From positions 1 to 64,000 of the forward strand of contig CAYQJV010000003.1 of NCBI GenBank assembly GCA_964417925.1: a stretch of 64,000 nt of DNA. Reading direction: 5' to 3'. The translations under genes were made by a program, and so were the position numbers. Shown here one piece after another: positions 32,643 to 43,346 of the stretch. The DNA is from CAYQJV01 sp964417925. GTDB taxonomy: Bacteria > Hydrothermota > Tepidihabitantia > B3-TA06 > CAYQJV01. How positions within the stretch are numbered: the stretch's first letter is position 1; every line of letters starts with the position of its first letter. The notes below the pieces were generated by a model. It was not told where the DNA came from. It did no database searches and saw nothing but the letters and a program-made list of their open reading frames with translations.

Positions 32643-33937
32643 ATGGGTAAAAAAAAACAGTTGCCATCGTTGGAAGGCCAAATGTAGGAAAATCCACATT
32701 ATTTAATAGAATTACAAGGAAAAAGATAGCAATTACTCTAAGAGAGCCGGGAATTACCAGAGATGTAATTGAAGAAGAGTGTGAGTGGCAAAACAAGAAG
32801 TTTTTACTTTTAGATACCGGAGGCTATATACCACAGCCATCGGATTCCATTTCTGAAAAGGTAAAAAAACAGGTTTTTTATGCTTTACAAAGAGCAGACT
32901 TAGTGCTTTTTGTAGTAGATGCAAAGGAAGGAATTCATCCTCTGGATTTTGAAGTGGCAGAGATTTTGAGAAGGTCAAACAAAGAAGTTATCCTTGTAAT
33001 AAACAAGATGGATGTGAAGACTGCTTCCTTCAATGTGTGGGAGTTTACAAGACTCGGTTTTGAAAAAGTTTATAAGGTTTCTGCTGAGCATGGAAAAGGA
33101 ATAGGAGAGCTTTTGGATGAGATAACCAAAGATATAAAAGAAGAAAAAGAATTAAATGGAGATAGAATAAATGTGATAATTGTTGGAAGACCAAATGTAG
33201 GAAAGTCCACGCTCCTTAATGCATTGGTAAAAGAGGAAAGAGTTATTGTGGATAATACTCCAGGGACTACAAGGGACCCAGTTAAAGTAGAGAAGGATAA
33301 AGAAGGAGTTAAGTTTTCGCTCATAGACACTCCAGGGGTTAAAAAGAAAAGCAAGATAAAAGATATAGTAGAGTTTCTTTCTTCTAAGAGACTTGAAAAA
33401 AGGGTGATGGAAGCAGATGTAGCAGTGGTGGTAATAGATGCTCAAGAGGGACTCACACATCTTGAAAAGACCATTACCGGATGGTTGCTTGAAGAAGGGA
33501 AAGGAGTGATTGTAGTGGTAAATAAGTGTGATCTGTTAAAGAAAAGGGAAGTTCCTGAAATTGTTCAATATGTAAAAGCCTCTTTGCATTTTGCAAGAAA
33601 CATTCCCGTAGTCCCAATTTCTGCATTAAAAGAAGAGGGATTAGAGAAAATAGAAAATGAAGTTGTAGATGTAGCAAGAGAGAGGAAGAAAAAAATATCT
33701 GCTAAAACATTGGAAGAGGTATTTGAGAACATAATTTCTTCTCATCCTCCGCCAAGAGGAGCGATAATTAAAAGAATAGTGCAGGTTGGTATAGCACCAC
33801 CGAGTTTTATTATGTTGTCTCCAAAACCTGAGAGAATAGAGCATTCTTATTTGAGGTACATAAAGAACAGATTATATGATTATTTTGGGTTTAAAGGGGT
33901 TGACATAAGAATAACAGTAAAAAGGAAAATAAAATAG
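32643..33937 (+). CDS. der: Der (EngA) tandem GTPase, apparent frameshift near the start
   Basis: Two GTPase domains typical of the ribosome-assembly factor Der: G1 motifs VGRPNVGKSTLFN (from ~32665) and VGRPNVGKSTLLN (from ~33182), with DTGG and DTPG G3 motifs, NKMD and NKCD G4 motifs, and a C-terminal KH-like domain. The only ATG before the first domain, 32643 (ATG GGT then nine adenines), is one frame away from it: TAG comes 14 codons after that ATG, and the domain frame has a stop (32648) immediately upstream and no ATG, GTG or TTG before 32903. One extra A in the run, or -1 slippage on it, joins MGKKK to TVAIVGRPN. So either a sequence error or slippage-dependent expression. Confidence 0.88.
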
Positions 33938-33945
33938 GGAGTTAT

Positions 33946-33973
33946 TTGACATTCATAATATTCTACATACAAT
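33946..33973 (+). promoter_or_regulatory. Promoter of folD, leaderless type
   Basis: TTGACA (33946-33951), 16-nt spacer, TACAAT (33968-33973), then 6 nt to ATG 33980. Confidence 0.65.
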
Positions 33974-33979
33974 TTTGGG

Positions 33980-34840
33980 ATGGAAACTTTAATCCTTGAT
34001 GGAAGAAAGGCTTCTGAGGAAATAAGGATGGAACTTGTGAGGGAGGTGAAGGAGTTAAATAAAAAGGGAAAAACTCCGAAACTCGTGTTTATTACAGTAG
34101 GGGATAATCCAGCATCAAAAAGTTATGTAAGGGCAAAAGAAAGGGCTTGTGTAAAAGTTGGTATTGTTACAGAAAATAAAGAGTTTAAAGAAGATGTTGA
34201 GACAAAAGAGGTGGTAGACAAAATTAAAGAGTTGAATGAAAATGATGAGGTGGATGGGATAGTGGTACAGCTTCCTCTTCCTAAGAAGATCGATAAGGAA
34301 CAGGTTTTAAATGCAATAAGTATAAATAAAGATGTTGATTGCTTAAATCCTCTAAATCTTGGCTATCTTATGATTAAAGAACCCATTTTTTATCCTAATA
34401 CCCCAATGGCAATAATTGAACTTTTAAAATTTTATGGAATAAAAATTGAAGGAAGTTACGTGGTGATCCTTGGTAGAGGTAAGACTGTAGGAGTTCCGCT
34501 TGTAAATATCTTACTAAAGAAAGGTCCTTATGGAAATGCTACTGTTACGGTATGCCATACAAAAACCAGGAATTTAAAGGATATTACATCAAGTGCAGAT
34601 ATTCTTGTTTCTGCAATTGGTGTACCTGGTTTTGTAAAAGGTGATCTTATAAAGGAAAATGCAGTAATCGTAGATGTAGGGATAAATGTGATTGAAGGGA
34701 AGATTGTTGGAGATGTAGATGCTAACTCTGTAATAGGTAAAGCAAAAGCTCTTTCTCCAGTTCCGGGTGGAGTAGGGCCAATGACGGTGACGATGTTGTT
34801 AAAAAATGTGATAAAGGCTGCAAAGAGGAATGTTGCTTGA
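33980..34840 (+). CDS. folD: Methylenetetrahydrofolate dehydrogenase/cyclohydrolase
   Basis: A 286-residue bifunctional FolD that interconverts methylene-, methenyl- and formyl-tetrahydrofolate. KLVFITVGDNPASKSYVRAKERACVKVGI carries the catalytic lysine and tyrosine, DGIVVQLPLPKKID and DVDCLNPLNLG follow, VVILGRGKTVGVPLVNIL is the nucleotide-binding loop and SPVPGGVGPMTVTMLLKN the conserved end. Length is normal. It has its own promoter and overlaps the prenyl synthase gene by 11 nt. Confidence 0.97.
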   Translation: METLILDGRKASEEIRMELVREVKELNKKGKTPKLVFITVGDNPASKSYVRAKERACVKVGIVTENKEFKEDVETKEVVDKIKELNENDEVDGIVVQLPLPKKIDKEQVLNAISINKDVDCLNPLNLGYLMIKEPIFYPNTPMAIIELLKFYGIKIEGSYVVILGRGKTVGVPLVNILLKKGPYGNATVTVCHTKTRNLKDITSSADILVSAIGVPGFVKGDLIKENAVIVDVGINVIEGKIVGDVDANSVIGKAKALSPVPGGVGPMTVTMLLKNVIKAAKRNVA

Positions 34841-35690
34841 AGAAATACTCAAAGAAAGGAAGAAAACAATAGATAAAAAAATAGATGAGTTTTTAAAAGA
34901 AAACGGAGGTAAACTTGTTGAGGCAATGAAGTATAGCGTATTTGCTGGAGGAAAAAGATTAAGGCCATTGCTTGCTTGGTTATCCTATGAGGCATGCGGT
35001 GGAGGAAGCGAGGAGGATATTCTTCCCTTTGCCTGTGCAGTTGAACTCGCTCATACTGCGACCCTTATTCATGATGACCTTCCTAGTATGGATGATGATG
35101 ATTTAAGAAGAGGAAAACCTGCAAGTCATAAAGTATTTGGTGAGGCAATGGCGATTCTTGCAGGAGATGCATTGATAATAGCTTCATTTGAACTTGCTCT
35201 TCTTTCAAAGGCACCGAAGGATAGGGTAGTGCGGTCAGCAAGATTGCTTTCCCAGGCTATAGGATTTAAGGGGGTTACAAAAGGACAGGAACTTGATCTT
35301 TTTACAGAGGATCTTAATCCAAGAGTTTTAAGAAAGGTGCATTTGTATAAAACTGCTGTATTTATATCTGCATGTATGGAGGGGGGAGCTCTACTTGCAG
35401 GAGCAGAGGAGAAAAAAATTCTAATGATAAGAAAAGCAGGAACATTTATGGGTATGGCATTTCAAATACAGGATGATATACTTGATGCAGTTGGAAGTGA
35501 AGAAAAATTGGGAAAAAGAGTTAAAAAAGACCAAGGAAAGCCTACATATACTGCAATTTATGGAGTGGAAGGGGCAAAAAGGATAAGAGATGGTTACTGT
35601 AGAAGAGCTAAAAAACTGTTTGATGTCTTGGGTAGGGAATGGGAAATATTTAAAGATATAACCGACTTTGTAGCAAGGAGGGAGTATTGA
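34830..35690 (+). CDS. Short-chain isoprenyl diphosphate synthase (farnesyl/geranylgeranyl)
   Basis: A 286-residue trans-prenyltransferase. The first aspartate-rich motif is in IHDDLPSMDDDDLRRGKP and the second in QIQDDILDAVG; GGKRLRPLL near residue 40 binds isopentenyl diphosphate. The insertion in the first motif and serine/methionine near it resemble type II farnesyl diphosphate synthases (IspA), but product length cannot be read securely. Sits directly before dxs (4-nt overlap), so precursor and chain-building steps of isoprenoid synthesis are made together. Confidence 0.92.
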   Translation: MLLEEILKERKKTIDKKIDEFLKENGGKLVEAMKYSVFAGGKRLRPLLAWLSYEACGGGSEEDILPFACAVELAHTATLIHDDLPSMDDDDLRRGKPASHKVFGEAMAILAGDALIIASFELALLSKAPKDRVVRSARLLSQAIGFKGVTKGQELDLFTEDLNPRVLRKVHLYKTAVFISACMEGGALLAGAEEKKILMIRKAGTFMGMAFQIQDDILDAVGSEEKLGKRVKKDQGKPTYTAIYGVEGAKRIRDGYCRRAKKLFDVLGREWEIFKDITDFVARREY

Positions 35691-37555
35691 GTATTCTTGA
35701 GAGGATAAATTCTCCTGCAGATTTAAAAAAATTGAAACTTGAAGAGCTTGAAAAACTTACCGGAGAGATAAGGAAAAGAATAATAGAGGTAACCGCAAAA
35801 AATGGAGGGCATGTAGCACCGAATCTTGGGGTGGTTGAACTTACAATTGCATTACACTATGTGTTTAATGCGCCGCAAGACAAAATAATATGGGATGTAG
35901 GGCATCAGTGTTATACCCATAAACTTTTGACTGGCCGAAGGAAGGCTTTTGAAACTATAAGAAGAAAGGGAGGAATTTCAGGATTTCCCAAAAGAGAGGA
36001 GAGTGAATACGATGTTTTTGGAACAGGACATGCAGGAACATCATTATCTGCTGCTTATGGAGTTGCAGTGGCACGGGATTTACTTAATGAGAACTACCGG
36101 GTAATTGCAGTAATAGGAGATGGTTCTTTGATTTCAGGAATGGCACTTGAAGCATTAAACCATATAGGAGCTTCAGGAAAGGATATAATGATAATTCTTA
36201 ATGACAATGGAATGTCCATTGCAAAAAACCCTGGAGCTATTGCTCTTTACCTAAACAGAATAATAACCATGCCTTTTTATAAGAGATTAAGAGCTAAGGT
36301 ATGGAATTTACTTGGTAAACTTCCTGCAGAAAAAAGGGATAGAGCAAGGAGAGTCGCAAGAAAGATAGAGAAGAGAATGAAAGGATTACTTATTCCTGGG
36401 GTATGGTTTGAGGAGCTTGGTTTTCATTATTTTGGTCCTCTTGATGGACATGATTTAAAAGGACTTATATCCTTCTTTAAGAGAATTGAGGACATTCATG
36501 GTCCTTTATTGATACATGTGTTGACAAAGAAGGGATATGGATTTGAAATTGCCCAGGAGAATCCTGAACTCTTCCATGGAGTTGGTCCTTTTGATTTGAA
36601 GTCTTTTGAAATAATAAAGAAGGGTAGTAAAAAGAGTTATTCTTCTTTCTTTGGAGAGACTCTTGTTGAATTTGCAGAAAAAGATAAAAGGATAGTTACA
36701 ATTACTGCTGGAATGTGTCTTGGCACAGGGCTTACGAAGTTTAGAGAAAGATTTCCCCAAAGGTTCTTTGATATGGGGATAACTGAGGAACACTGTGCTA
36801 CCTTTGCAGCAGGACTTACCTTGAGGGGTTTGAAGCCGGTTTTTGCTATTTATTCTACATTTTTACAGAGAGCTTTTGACCAGGTGATACATGATATTGC
36901 ATTGCAGAAACTTCCGGTTATTTTCTGTATAGATAGAGCAGGCATTGTAGGAGAGGATGGTCCAACTCATCATGGAACATTTGATATTTCATACTTAAGA
37001 CTCATACCCAACATAGTGGTTTCTGCTCCAAAAGATGAAGATGAATTAAAAGACCTTTTATATACTGCTTTAAACTATGATAAAGGACCTTTTGCATTGA
37101 GATATCCAAGAAGTTCTGTAGTCGGAGTTAAAGTAAAAAAGAGCCCCCAAAAAATTGAGATAGGCAAATGGGAAGTTCTGAAAAAAGGAAGAGATGTGTG
37201 TATTCTTGCTGTTGGATCAATGGTATATCCATCTCTTGAAGCAGCAGAGATTTTGAAAAGATGTGGCATCTCTGCTCAGGTGGTGAATGCAAGATTTATA
37301 AAGCCTCTGGATGAGGGAATGCTTGAGGTGATGGCGAGAAGATTTAAAAAATTGGTAACGGTTGAAGAAAATACCTTAGAAGGTGGTTTTGGAAGCGCAG
37401 TATTGGAATTTCTTGAGAAAAAGAAAATAAAGAAGGAGGTCTTAAGGATAGGTATACCCGATAAATTTATAGAGCATGGTTCAAGGAGTGAGTTACTTTC
37501 AGAAATTGGTTTAACAAAGGAGGGTATATCGGAAAAGATTAGAATGTTTTTATGA
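35687..37555 (+). CDS. dxs: 1-deoxy-D-xylulose-5-phosphate synthase
   Basis: A 622-residue thiamine-diphosphate enzyme, first step of the MEP isoprenoid pathway. The N-terminal half has the HGGHVAPNLGVVELT-type opening (here NGGHVAPNLGVVELT) and the ThDP/Mg site GDGSLISGMALEALNHIG with NDNGMSIAKN. The middle has DGHD, and the second half DMGITEEHCATFAAGL and HHGTFDISYLR. Length is normal. Starts with a 4-nt overlap with the prenyl synthase and ends with a 4-nt overlap with sprA. The IspH part of the fusion at 63-64 kb belongs to the same pathway. Confidence 0.97.
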   Translation: MSILERINSPADLKKLKLEELEKLTGEIRKRIIEVTAKNGGHVAPNLGVVELTIALHYVFNAPQDKIIWDVGHQCYTHKLLTGRRKAFETIRRKGGISGFPKREESEYDVFGTGHAGTSLSAAYGVAVARDLLNENYRVIAVIGDGSLISGMALEALNHIGASGKDIMIILNDNGMSIAKNPGAIALYLNRIITMPFYKRLRAKVWNLLGKLPAEKRDRARRVARKIEKRMKGLLIPGVWFEELGFHYFGPLDGHDLKGLISFFKRIEDIHGPLLIHVLTKKGYGFEIAQENPELFHGVGPFDLKSFEIIKKGSKKSYSSFFGETLVEFAEKDKRIVTITAGMCLGTGLTKFRERFPQRFFDMGITEEHCATFAAGLTLRGLKPVFAIYSTFLQRAFDQVIHDIALQKLPVIFCIDRAGIVGEDGPTHHGTFDISYLRLIPNIVVSAPKDEDELKDLLYTALNYDKGPFALRYPRSSVVGVKVKKSPQKIEIGKWEVLKKGRDVCILAVGSMVYPSLEAAEILKRCGISAQVVNARFIKPLDEGMLEVMARRFKKLVTVEENTLEGGFGSAVLEFLEKKKIKKEVLRIGIPDKFIEHGSRSELLSEIGLTKEGISEKIRMFL

Positions 37556-40500
37556 TAAATCTATTCCTTTTATTTTTTATTACGCCGAATTTTTACTCTT
37601 ACTTGTCTAAGGAGGTAAATATCAGCTATGACTATGGTATCGTATTTGAAGAAAAGTGGATTGACTCGGTCTTTCTTGGTATAGAAAGTGTAAAGACCCT
37701 GTCTTCCTATCTTGCCCAAAAAACAAGAGAATCCATGGTAAAGAAGTTTCTATCCCAAACAAAGGAGAGGTTAAAAAAGGAGTCCCTTGGATCCTTGGTT
37801 ATGGAAGGACTTATCCCTAAGATAGAGATACCGGGTTTTGAAGAAGAAACTTCTATAGATATCTCCGGATCCGATCAGATCACTGTGGGTATGGGAAGTA
37901 CTAAATATGCAGAAGGGCAATCTGTATCAATTGAACCGGAAATGAAGCAGGATATAAAAGTAAAGGTACTTGGAACAATAGCAAGAAAGACCCAGGTAGA
38001 GATGGACTACAGTTCTCAGAGGGAGGTGCAGGCGGAAAATACAATAAGAATAACATATCAGGGGGATGAAGATGAGGTGACTGAATATATAAAGGCGGGA
38101 GATATATCTTTAACAATGCCAACCACTGTTATGACCGGAGGACTCCCCACCCATAAAGGACTTTTTGGATTCAGTGGTAAATGGAGGTTTGGCCCTTTAA
38201 CTCTTTATGCAGTGGCTTCTAAGGAGGAGGCTACCTCTACGACTCAAGAGTTTACTCAAGGAATAAATGTAGAGGAAAAAAAGGATTCAATATACGATTA
38301 TCAATACGAAAAGGAAAGGTTTTTTACCATTCTCAATGATTCTATAAAAAAATATCTGGGTGATGATACAATTATTACCGGAGTAGGTGTTTATGTATTT
38401 GATTACACAACCCCTGATAGGATTACAAAACCTGCTGTTGCAACTCCTTATGGAAATCTCTATCCTGAATATAAACCTTACGATTCCAGAGAAGAAATAA
38501 CAAAAGGTAACTTCTATCCTCTTGTACGAAACGAAGAGTTTTACTTTCATGAGGGGACAGGAATAATTGAACTTACAAAATCCTTTTATGGAAACTACAT
38601 TCTCGCGGTTGCATGTACTACCTCTACTGGAAGAAAACTTTTCAGCTATAATGGAGATACTTTAATCCTTCTTCTTGTATGGCCAGAGAATCCAGATTCA
38701 TCTCTTATTACGTGGAAAAACGAACTAAGAAATGTTTATTCTGTTGGAGATGTTAACATTAAAAACTTAAAGATAACCATAGTGAGAATATCTCCAGGAG
38801 ATGCTACAGAACTTGAGACCGAAGGTCCTGCTAAAGGAAAATCTTTTGCAGAAATTCTTGGAATAGATGCTGACGGAGATGGAATGGTGGATGCAAAGTA
38901 TATGGACCCCTCCAGGGGTCTTGTATGGTTTCCATATAGAGAACCGTTTAACCATTCTGACCTCTCGGTAAGAGATTCTTCTATTTATCTTACTCGGTAT
39001 GTTTCGGATCCAAAATATAAAATAATTTTTTCCTATACACGACCTCTACAGTATCAACTTCCGGTAGGAATAAAGGAAGGAACAGTAAGAATTTGGGTAA
39101 ATGGTGAAGAACTTTCTGAGGATGAATTCAGTGTAAATTATGCTACAGGAGTGGTTACCATAAAAAGACCTGTGCCAGCAGGTGCTGAGATAAAGATAAC
39201 TGCTGAGCAGACTCCTTTCTTTATAAACCCCAGAGAAGGATCAATAGCAGGAATAAGAGCAGAGACAAAACTTACAGAAGATGCTACGATTGGATGGACC
39301 TTTTTATATAGAAATGAGAAGGAAAGGGGAGTAATAAGACCGACCATAGGATCAGAACCGTATAGTAGAGCAATAACTGCTCTTGATCTTAAAATAGATA
39401 AAGAACTCGGGGGAATTACAGAGTTTCTTGATAGACTCCCTCTTATAAGTACTGATGAACCATCTACGATAAATTTTGAGACCGATGTAGGTATTTCAAT
39501 GCCAAATCCCAACACTATGGGGACAGCCTACATTGAAGATTTTGAAGGAATTGAGGAGAGCGATGAGCTGGTAATAACTAAGAGATGGTATCCTCCAAGT
39601 ATTCCTGTTTCCAAGGACTCTGCTATAGAGACATATTCAAGGAGAAGACCACAGATAGATGTGGTGACCATAAATAAAAGGGATGTGTTTGGTGAGGTTA
39701 CAGGTGATGTGTTCCAGAATCTTCAGGATGTCTTAAGAATTGTATATACTCCAGAAGATAGTACACGGTGGAGTGGAATAATGACTGCTCTTGTCGGAGG
39801 AGAGGTTTTCGATATCACAGATAAAGATAACTTGGAGTTTATATTTAAAACAGATGCAAAAAAAGGTAGAATCTATATAGATTTTGGTTCAGATATAGAT
39901 GAAGATATGCTTCGGCTGGATAAAGATGGAAATATAAGAGGATTGGATACCTTGGATACAGAGGATAAAAATGGAAATATGATGTTAAATTTAGGGGAAG
40001 ATACAGGACTGGATGGTATTGCTGGAAAGGATGGTGAGGAGGTTGCAGGAGATGATGGAAATGATGATTATGATGAGAAAACAAATCTCATGGGTACTGA
40101 GGGGAATGGAATGCTTGATACCGAAGATATTGACCAGGACTGGGGTTGGAATGGTGGGAGTTTTACAAGAAACGATTATTATGAGGTAATGATAGATCTG
40201 GAAAAAGAAAGTGAGTATATTGAGGAACTTGAAAATGGATGGAAGCTTCTCAGGATACCTCTTTCTGATTCATCTGCTTATAAAAAATTCGGGAGTCCCC
40301 AGGCTAAACTTATTAATGAATTCAGAGTGTGGTTTGAAGGAATGGAGGGAGTTGACACGCTTTATATTTACTCTTTAAAGTTCCAAGGCACGGTGTGGAA
40401 AGGCCTATCGGTGTATAAAGAAGACACCACCTCTGAAGAGCCGGATACCACAGAGAAGGTCTCTATTGCCCCAGTGAATAGAGAAATTGACCCTGAGTAT

Positions 40501-42993
40501 ACTTCTCCTTTTAAGCTAAGAAAAGACATAAGTGGACAGTATGAAATAGAAAATGCACTTGAACTTAAGTATGAAAATATAAAACCTGGACATGGAGTCA
40601 AAATATATCGCTACAGTACAGATCCTTTGGATCTTAGAGGCTATAAAAAGATTTCTATCTACATACATGGGGATGAAGAAAGCGCTCTTTTTTTCCTTAA
40701 AATAGGTACAGATTCGTTAAACTATTATGAATATAGAAACAAAATCAACGCAGGCAAAAAAGTTGAATATGGAGAAGGGTGGAGAGAATTTGAAATTGAT
40801 CTTGCCGGGTTTGCCTCAATAAAGAAAGATTCTATACAATCCGATACTCTCAAATTCTATGGGGATCCAACTCTGGCTAATATTAGGTACCTATCCCTTG
40901 GAATTATAAATGGAGGAGAAGGAGAAATATCGGGTAAGGTATGGTTTAACGATATTAGGGTGAAGGATCCGTGGAGGGAAAAAGGAGTATCTTTCACAGG
41001 AAGGTTGAAATTTAAACTCGCAGATGTGGGATTTACCACTGTTAACTTTTCAAGAAGTGATCCTAACTTTGTTTCCTTTTCAGATCCAACAGGAGTTAAG
41101 GCAGGTGGACTTACAAACAATCTTTCCGTGTTTACTCAAGCAAATATTGATAAACTTTTTCCAAAAAAGGCAGGTTTTAAAATACCATTGGGGATTACTT
41201 ATACACGAAGGACCTCCACTCCCAAATTTTCACCTTATGTAAGTGACTATCGAATAGGTAAAAAAGAGGCAGAAGAATTTACTGAAACGAGTGATAATAA
41301 AGGATTTAAAATTTCTTTTTCAAAAAACAAAAAGTCTAAAAATAAATTTTTAAACTACACTATAGATGCATTAAACTTAAGTACAGAGGCTTCATTAAAT
41401 CATAACTTAAGGAATGCTACTAAGAATCTTGATTCTACAAGAAGTTTTAATACTAAAGCATCCTACCGAATATCTCCTCAGTTGTTCATGAAGGTTAAAG
41501 GTCGGAAGATATACTTTATACCGAATAGTATATCCCTTACTCTATCCCAAAACTATTCCTACTCCAGGAGTTGGTCAAGAGTTTCTCCTGATGAGTCTTT
41601 TGGTAAGCCAATTTATGCAGATGAAAGAAAGACCTTTGTTATTTCTTCTTCGGCAACTCACTCCTTTATAGAAAGATTTCTTTCTTTTAGTGCTGTATTT
41701 TCAAATACAAGAGATTTAAAGGAACCAAATTATGTAAGAGGAATCAATATAGGAAGGGATGCAGGCAAAAATTTGAGACTTACGTACAGTATTTCAGGAG
41801 TGAACTTAAAAGATTTTGGGAGGCCTGGTGTTAGTGTTCAAACAGACTATCAAGAGAATCATTCTATAGATATACAGATAGACACTTTTGATACGCGAAA
41901 TCTCAATAACTCCTTTAATCTAAATGCCTCCTGGCCTGGTATAAATACAGGCGGAATTATTGAAAAAATTAAGTTTATTTTTCCTCAAAAGGATACAGTA
42001 GAAAAGAAAGGATCTCCTCGATGGTTGATTCATACCTTTGCTTCAATTTTGAAAAAAGTTAGACCTTTGGAGGTTTCCTATGGGTACTCTAAAAGTTCTT
42101 CCTATCAGTACTACCTTGGGGTTCCATCTACAAGATACATACTTGGGTTTGAAGATAGTATTCCTCTGTATGGAGAAGACAGCACAGTTCAGTATTTAGG
42201 TACGGGTTCAAGAAGAAGAGAGCATCGGCTATCTCTGGAGACAGGGGCTACTGTAGGAGATATTAATCTAAATTTGAGAGCGAATAAAAATGCTTCCTTC
42301 ACATTGAACTTTGGGCAGACGAACTTTTCTTATTCATATATTCTTCCTTCTGTATCTCTGAATATTTACAACCTTTCAAAGCACATCAAGAAATTTCTTC
42401 CAACACTGCAGAATGCATCTTTAAACTCTTCTTTTGAAAGGAAAAAGACCTATAATGGAACCATAGAGTATCAAGATAATGGAGGGATGATCGCGGATAC
42501 AAATGCAGTAACTGAAGAGATGAATTTCTCACCCCTTGTGTCTCTCTCAACCTATTGGAAGAGGAAGGTTACCCTCACTGCCCAGGTTACCCATCAAGAT
42601 ACAAGAACCATAAGGATTTTTGGAGAGCTTGGAACTACTGTTACACGTTACAAAAAAACCGATTATGAATTCTCTGCTGGATACTTATTTAGTGCTCCTT
42701 CAGGGCTTAAAATACCTTGGCTGAGAAATGTGAGGTTTAAAAATGACCTTAATCTCAATGCAACCTTTATGGTTTCAGAAATTAAAAATTCAAAGTATGA
42801 TGAGTCCACAGGTGAAGAAGATGTGTTGATAGATGATATAGAAAAACAGCTTACTGTATCTGCATCTTACAACTTTTCAAATACCTTTACAGGAGGACTT
42901 AATTTTATTTACAAATCAAAACATTCTCGGGTGAATCCGAGGTATGATTATTCTCAGTATCGTCTTGATGTGGTAATTACTATAAAATTCTGA
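37552..42993 (+). CDS. sprA: SprA/Sov-type outer-membrane translocon of the type IX secretion system
   Basis: The largest gene, 1813 residues with a signal peptide. Family features: the early IEIPGFEEETSIDISGSDQI segment, repeated KIDKELGGITEFLDRLPLISTDEPSTINFETDVG and GTAYIEDFEG, and two aspartate-rich stretches (~438-447 IDADGDGMVD and ~780-865, EF-hand/dockerin-like). The C-terminal half consists of beta-strand pairs ending in aromatic-basic KF. Flavobacterium SprA is about 2400 residues, so this is a shortened form; it forms the very large beta-barrel pore through which T9SS cargo leaves the cell. Embedded between dxs and comEA-like with 4- and 1-nt overlaps, a non-Bacteroidetes neighbourhood. 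Confidence 0.92.
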   Translation: MINLFLLFFITPNFYSYLSKEVNISYDYGIVFEEKWIDSVFLGIESVKTLSSYLAQKTRESMVKKFLSQTKERLKKESLGSLVMEGLIPKIEIPGFEEETSIDISGSDQITVGMGSTKYAEGQSVSIEPEMKQDIKVKVLGTIARKTQVEMDYSSQREVQAENTIRITYQGDEDEVTEYIKAGDISLTMPTTVMTGGLPTHKGLFGFSGKWRFGPLTLYAVASKEEATSTTQEFTQGINVEEKKDSIYDYQYEKERFFTILNDSIKKYLGDDTIITGVGVYVFDYTTPDRITKPAVATPYGNLYPEYKPYDSREEITKGNFYPLVRNEEFYFHEGTGIIELTKSFYGNYILAVACTTSTGRKLFSYNGDTLILLLVWPENPDSSLITWKNELRNVYSVGDVNIKNLKITIVRISPGDATELETEGPAKGKSFAEILGIDADGDGMVDAKYMDPSRGLVWFPYREPFNHSDLSVRDSSIYLTRYVSDPKYKIIFSYTRPLQYQLPVGIKEGTVRIWVNGEELSEDEFSVNYATGVVTIKRPVPAGAEIKITAEQTPFFINPREGSIAGIRAETKLTEDATIGWTFLYRNEKERGVIRPTIGSEPYSRAITALDLKIDKELGGITEFLDRLPLISTDEPSTINFETDVGISMPNPNTMGTAYIEDFEGIEESDELVITKRWYPPSIPVSKDSAIETYSRRRPQIDVVTINKRDVFGEVTGDVFQNLQDVLRIVYTPEDSTRWSGIMTALVGGEVFDITDKDNLEFIFKTDAKKGRIYIDFGSDIDEDMLRLDKDGNIRGLDTLDTEDKNGNMMLNLGEDTGLDGIAGKDGEEVAGDDGNDDYDEKTNLMGTEGNGMLDTEDIDQDWGWNGGSFTRNDYYEVMIDLEKESEYIEELENGWKLLRIPLSDSSAYKKFGSPQAKLINEFRVWFEGMEGVDTLYIYSLKFQGTVWKGLSVYKEDTTSEEPDTTEKVSIAPVNREIDPEYTSPFKLRKDISGQYEIENALELKYENIKPGHGVKIYRYSTDPLDLRGYKKISIYIHGDEESALFFLKIGTDSLNYYEYRNKINAGKKVEYGEGWREFEIDLAGFASIKKDSIQSDTLKFYGDPTLANIRYLSLGIINGGEGEISGKVWFNDIRVKDPWREKGVSFTGRLKFKLADVGFTTVNFSRSDPNFVSFSDPTGVKAGGLTNNLSVFTQANIDKLFPKKAGFKIPLGITYTRRTSTPKFSPYVSDYRIGKKEAEEFTETSDNKGFKISFSKNKKSKNKFLNYTIDALNLSTEASLNHNLRNATKNLDSTRSFNTKASYRISPQLFMKVKGRKIYFIPNSISLTLSQNYSYSRSWSRVSPDESFGKPIYADERKTFVISSSATHSFIERFLSFSAVFSNTRDLKEPNYVRGINIGRDAGKNLRLTYSISGVNLKDFGRPGVSVQTDYQENHSIDIQIDTFDTRNLNNSFNLNASWPGINTGGIIEKIKFIFPQKDTVEKKGSPRWLIHTFASILKKVRPLEVSYGYSKSSSYQYYLGVPSTRYILGFEDSIPLYGEDSTVQYLGTGSRRREHRLSLETGATVGDINLNLRANKNASFTLNFGQTNFSYSYILPSVSLNIYNLSKHIKKFLPTLQNASLNSSFERKKTYNGTIEYQDNGGMIADTNAVTEEMNFSPLVSLSTYWKRKVTLTAQVTHQDTRTIRIFGELGTTVTRYKKTDYEFSAGYLFSAPSGLKIPWLRNVRFKNDLNLNATFMVSEIKNSKYDESTGEEDVLIDDIEKQLTVSASYNFSNTFTGGLNFIYKSKHSRVNPRYDYSQYRLDVVITIKF

Positions 42994-43346
42994 TGAATAG
43001 AAAGGAGAAAATAGTTCTGTATTTTCTTTGTGTTATTCTTCTTTTGGGAATTATAGGAGAGTATGTAAAAAAGTTAAAGGAGGAAAAAGAAATAGAAAGA
43101 ATTAAATTATACATGGAAGAGAAAACCACAGAGGAAGATATCTTTCCTGTAGAGATTAATACCGCTTCTTTTGAAGAGTTGGTAAAGATTCCAGGAATAG
43201 GTCCAGTAATTGCAAACAGGATAATTGAAGAAAGGAGAAAAAAACCTTTTGAAAACATAAAGGAACTTTTGAGGGTAAAAGGAATAGGAAAGAAAAAGTT
43301 GAATATTATCAAAAATTATGTTATAATAAAAAAATGGGAAGAATAA
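42993..43346 (+). CDS. ComEA-like helix-hairpin-helix protein
   Basis: A 117-residue protein with an N-terminal membrane helix (~6-24) and a C-terminal double helix-hairpin-helix (~50-112: EINTASFEELVKIPGIGPVI, ELLRVKGIGKKKLNII). ComEA-type proteins bind incoming DNA at the membrane during natural transformation. The full ComEA also has a longer linker; only this short membrane form is present, so DNA uptake is likely but not certain. Starts one base inside the sprA stop and overlaps ruvX by 13 nt. Confidence 0.85.
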   Translation: MNRKEKIVLYFLCVILLLGIIGEYVKKLKEEKEIERIKLYMEEKTTEEDIFPVEINTASFEELVKIPGIGPVIANRIIEERRKKPFENIKELLRVKGIGKKKLNIIKNYVIIKKWEE

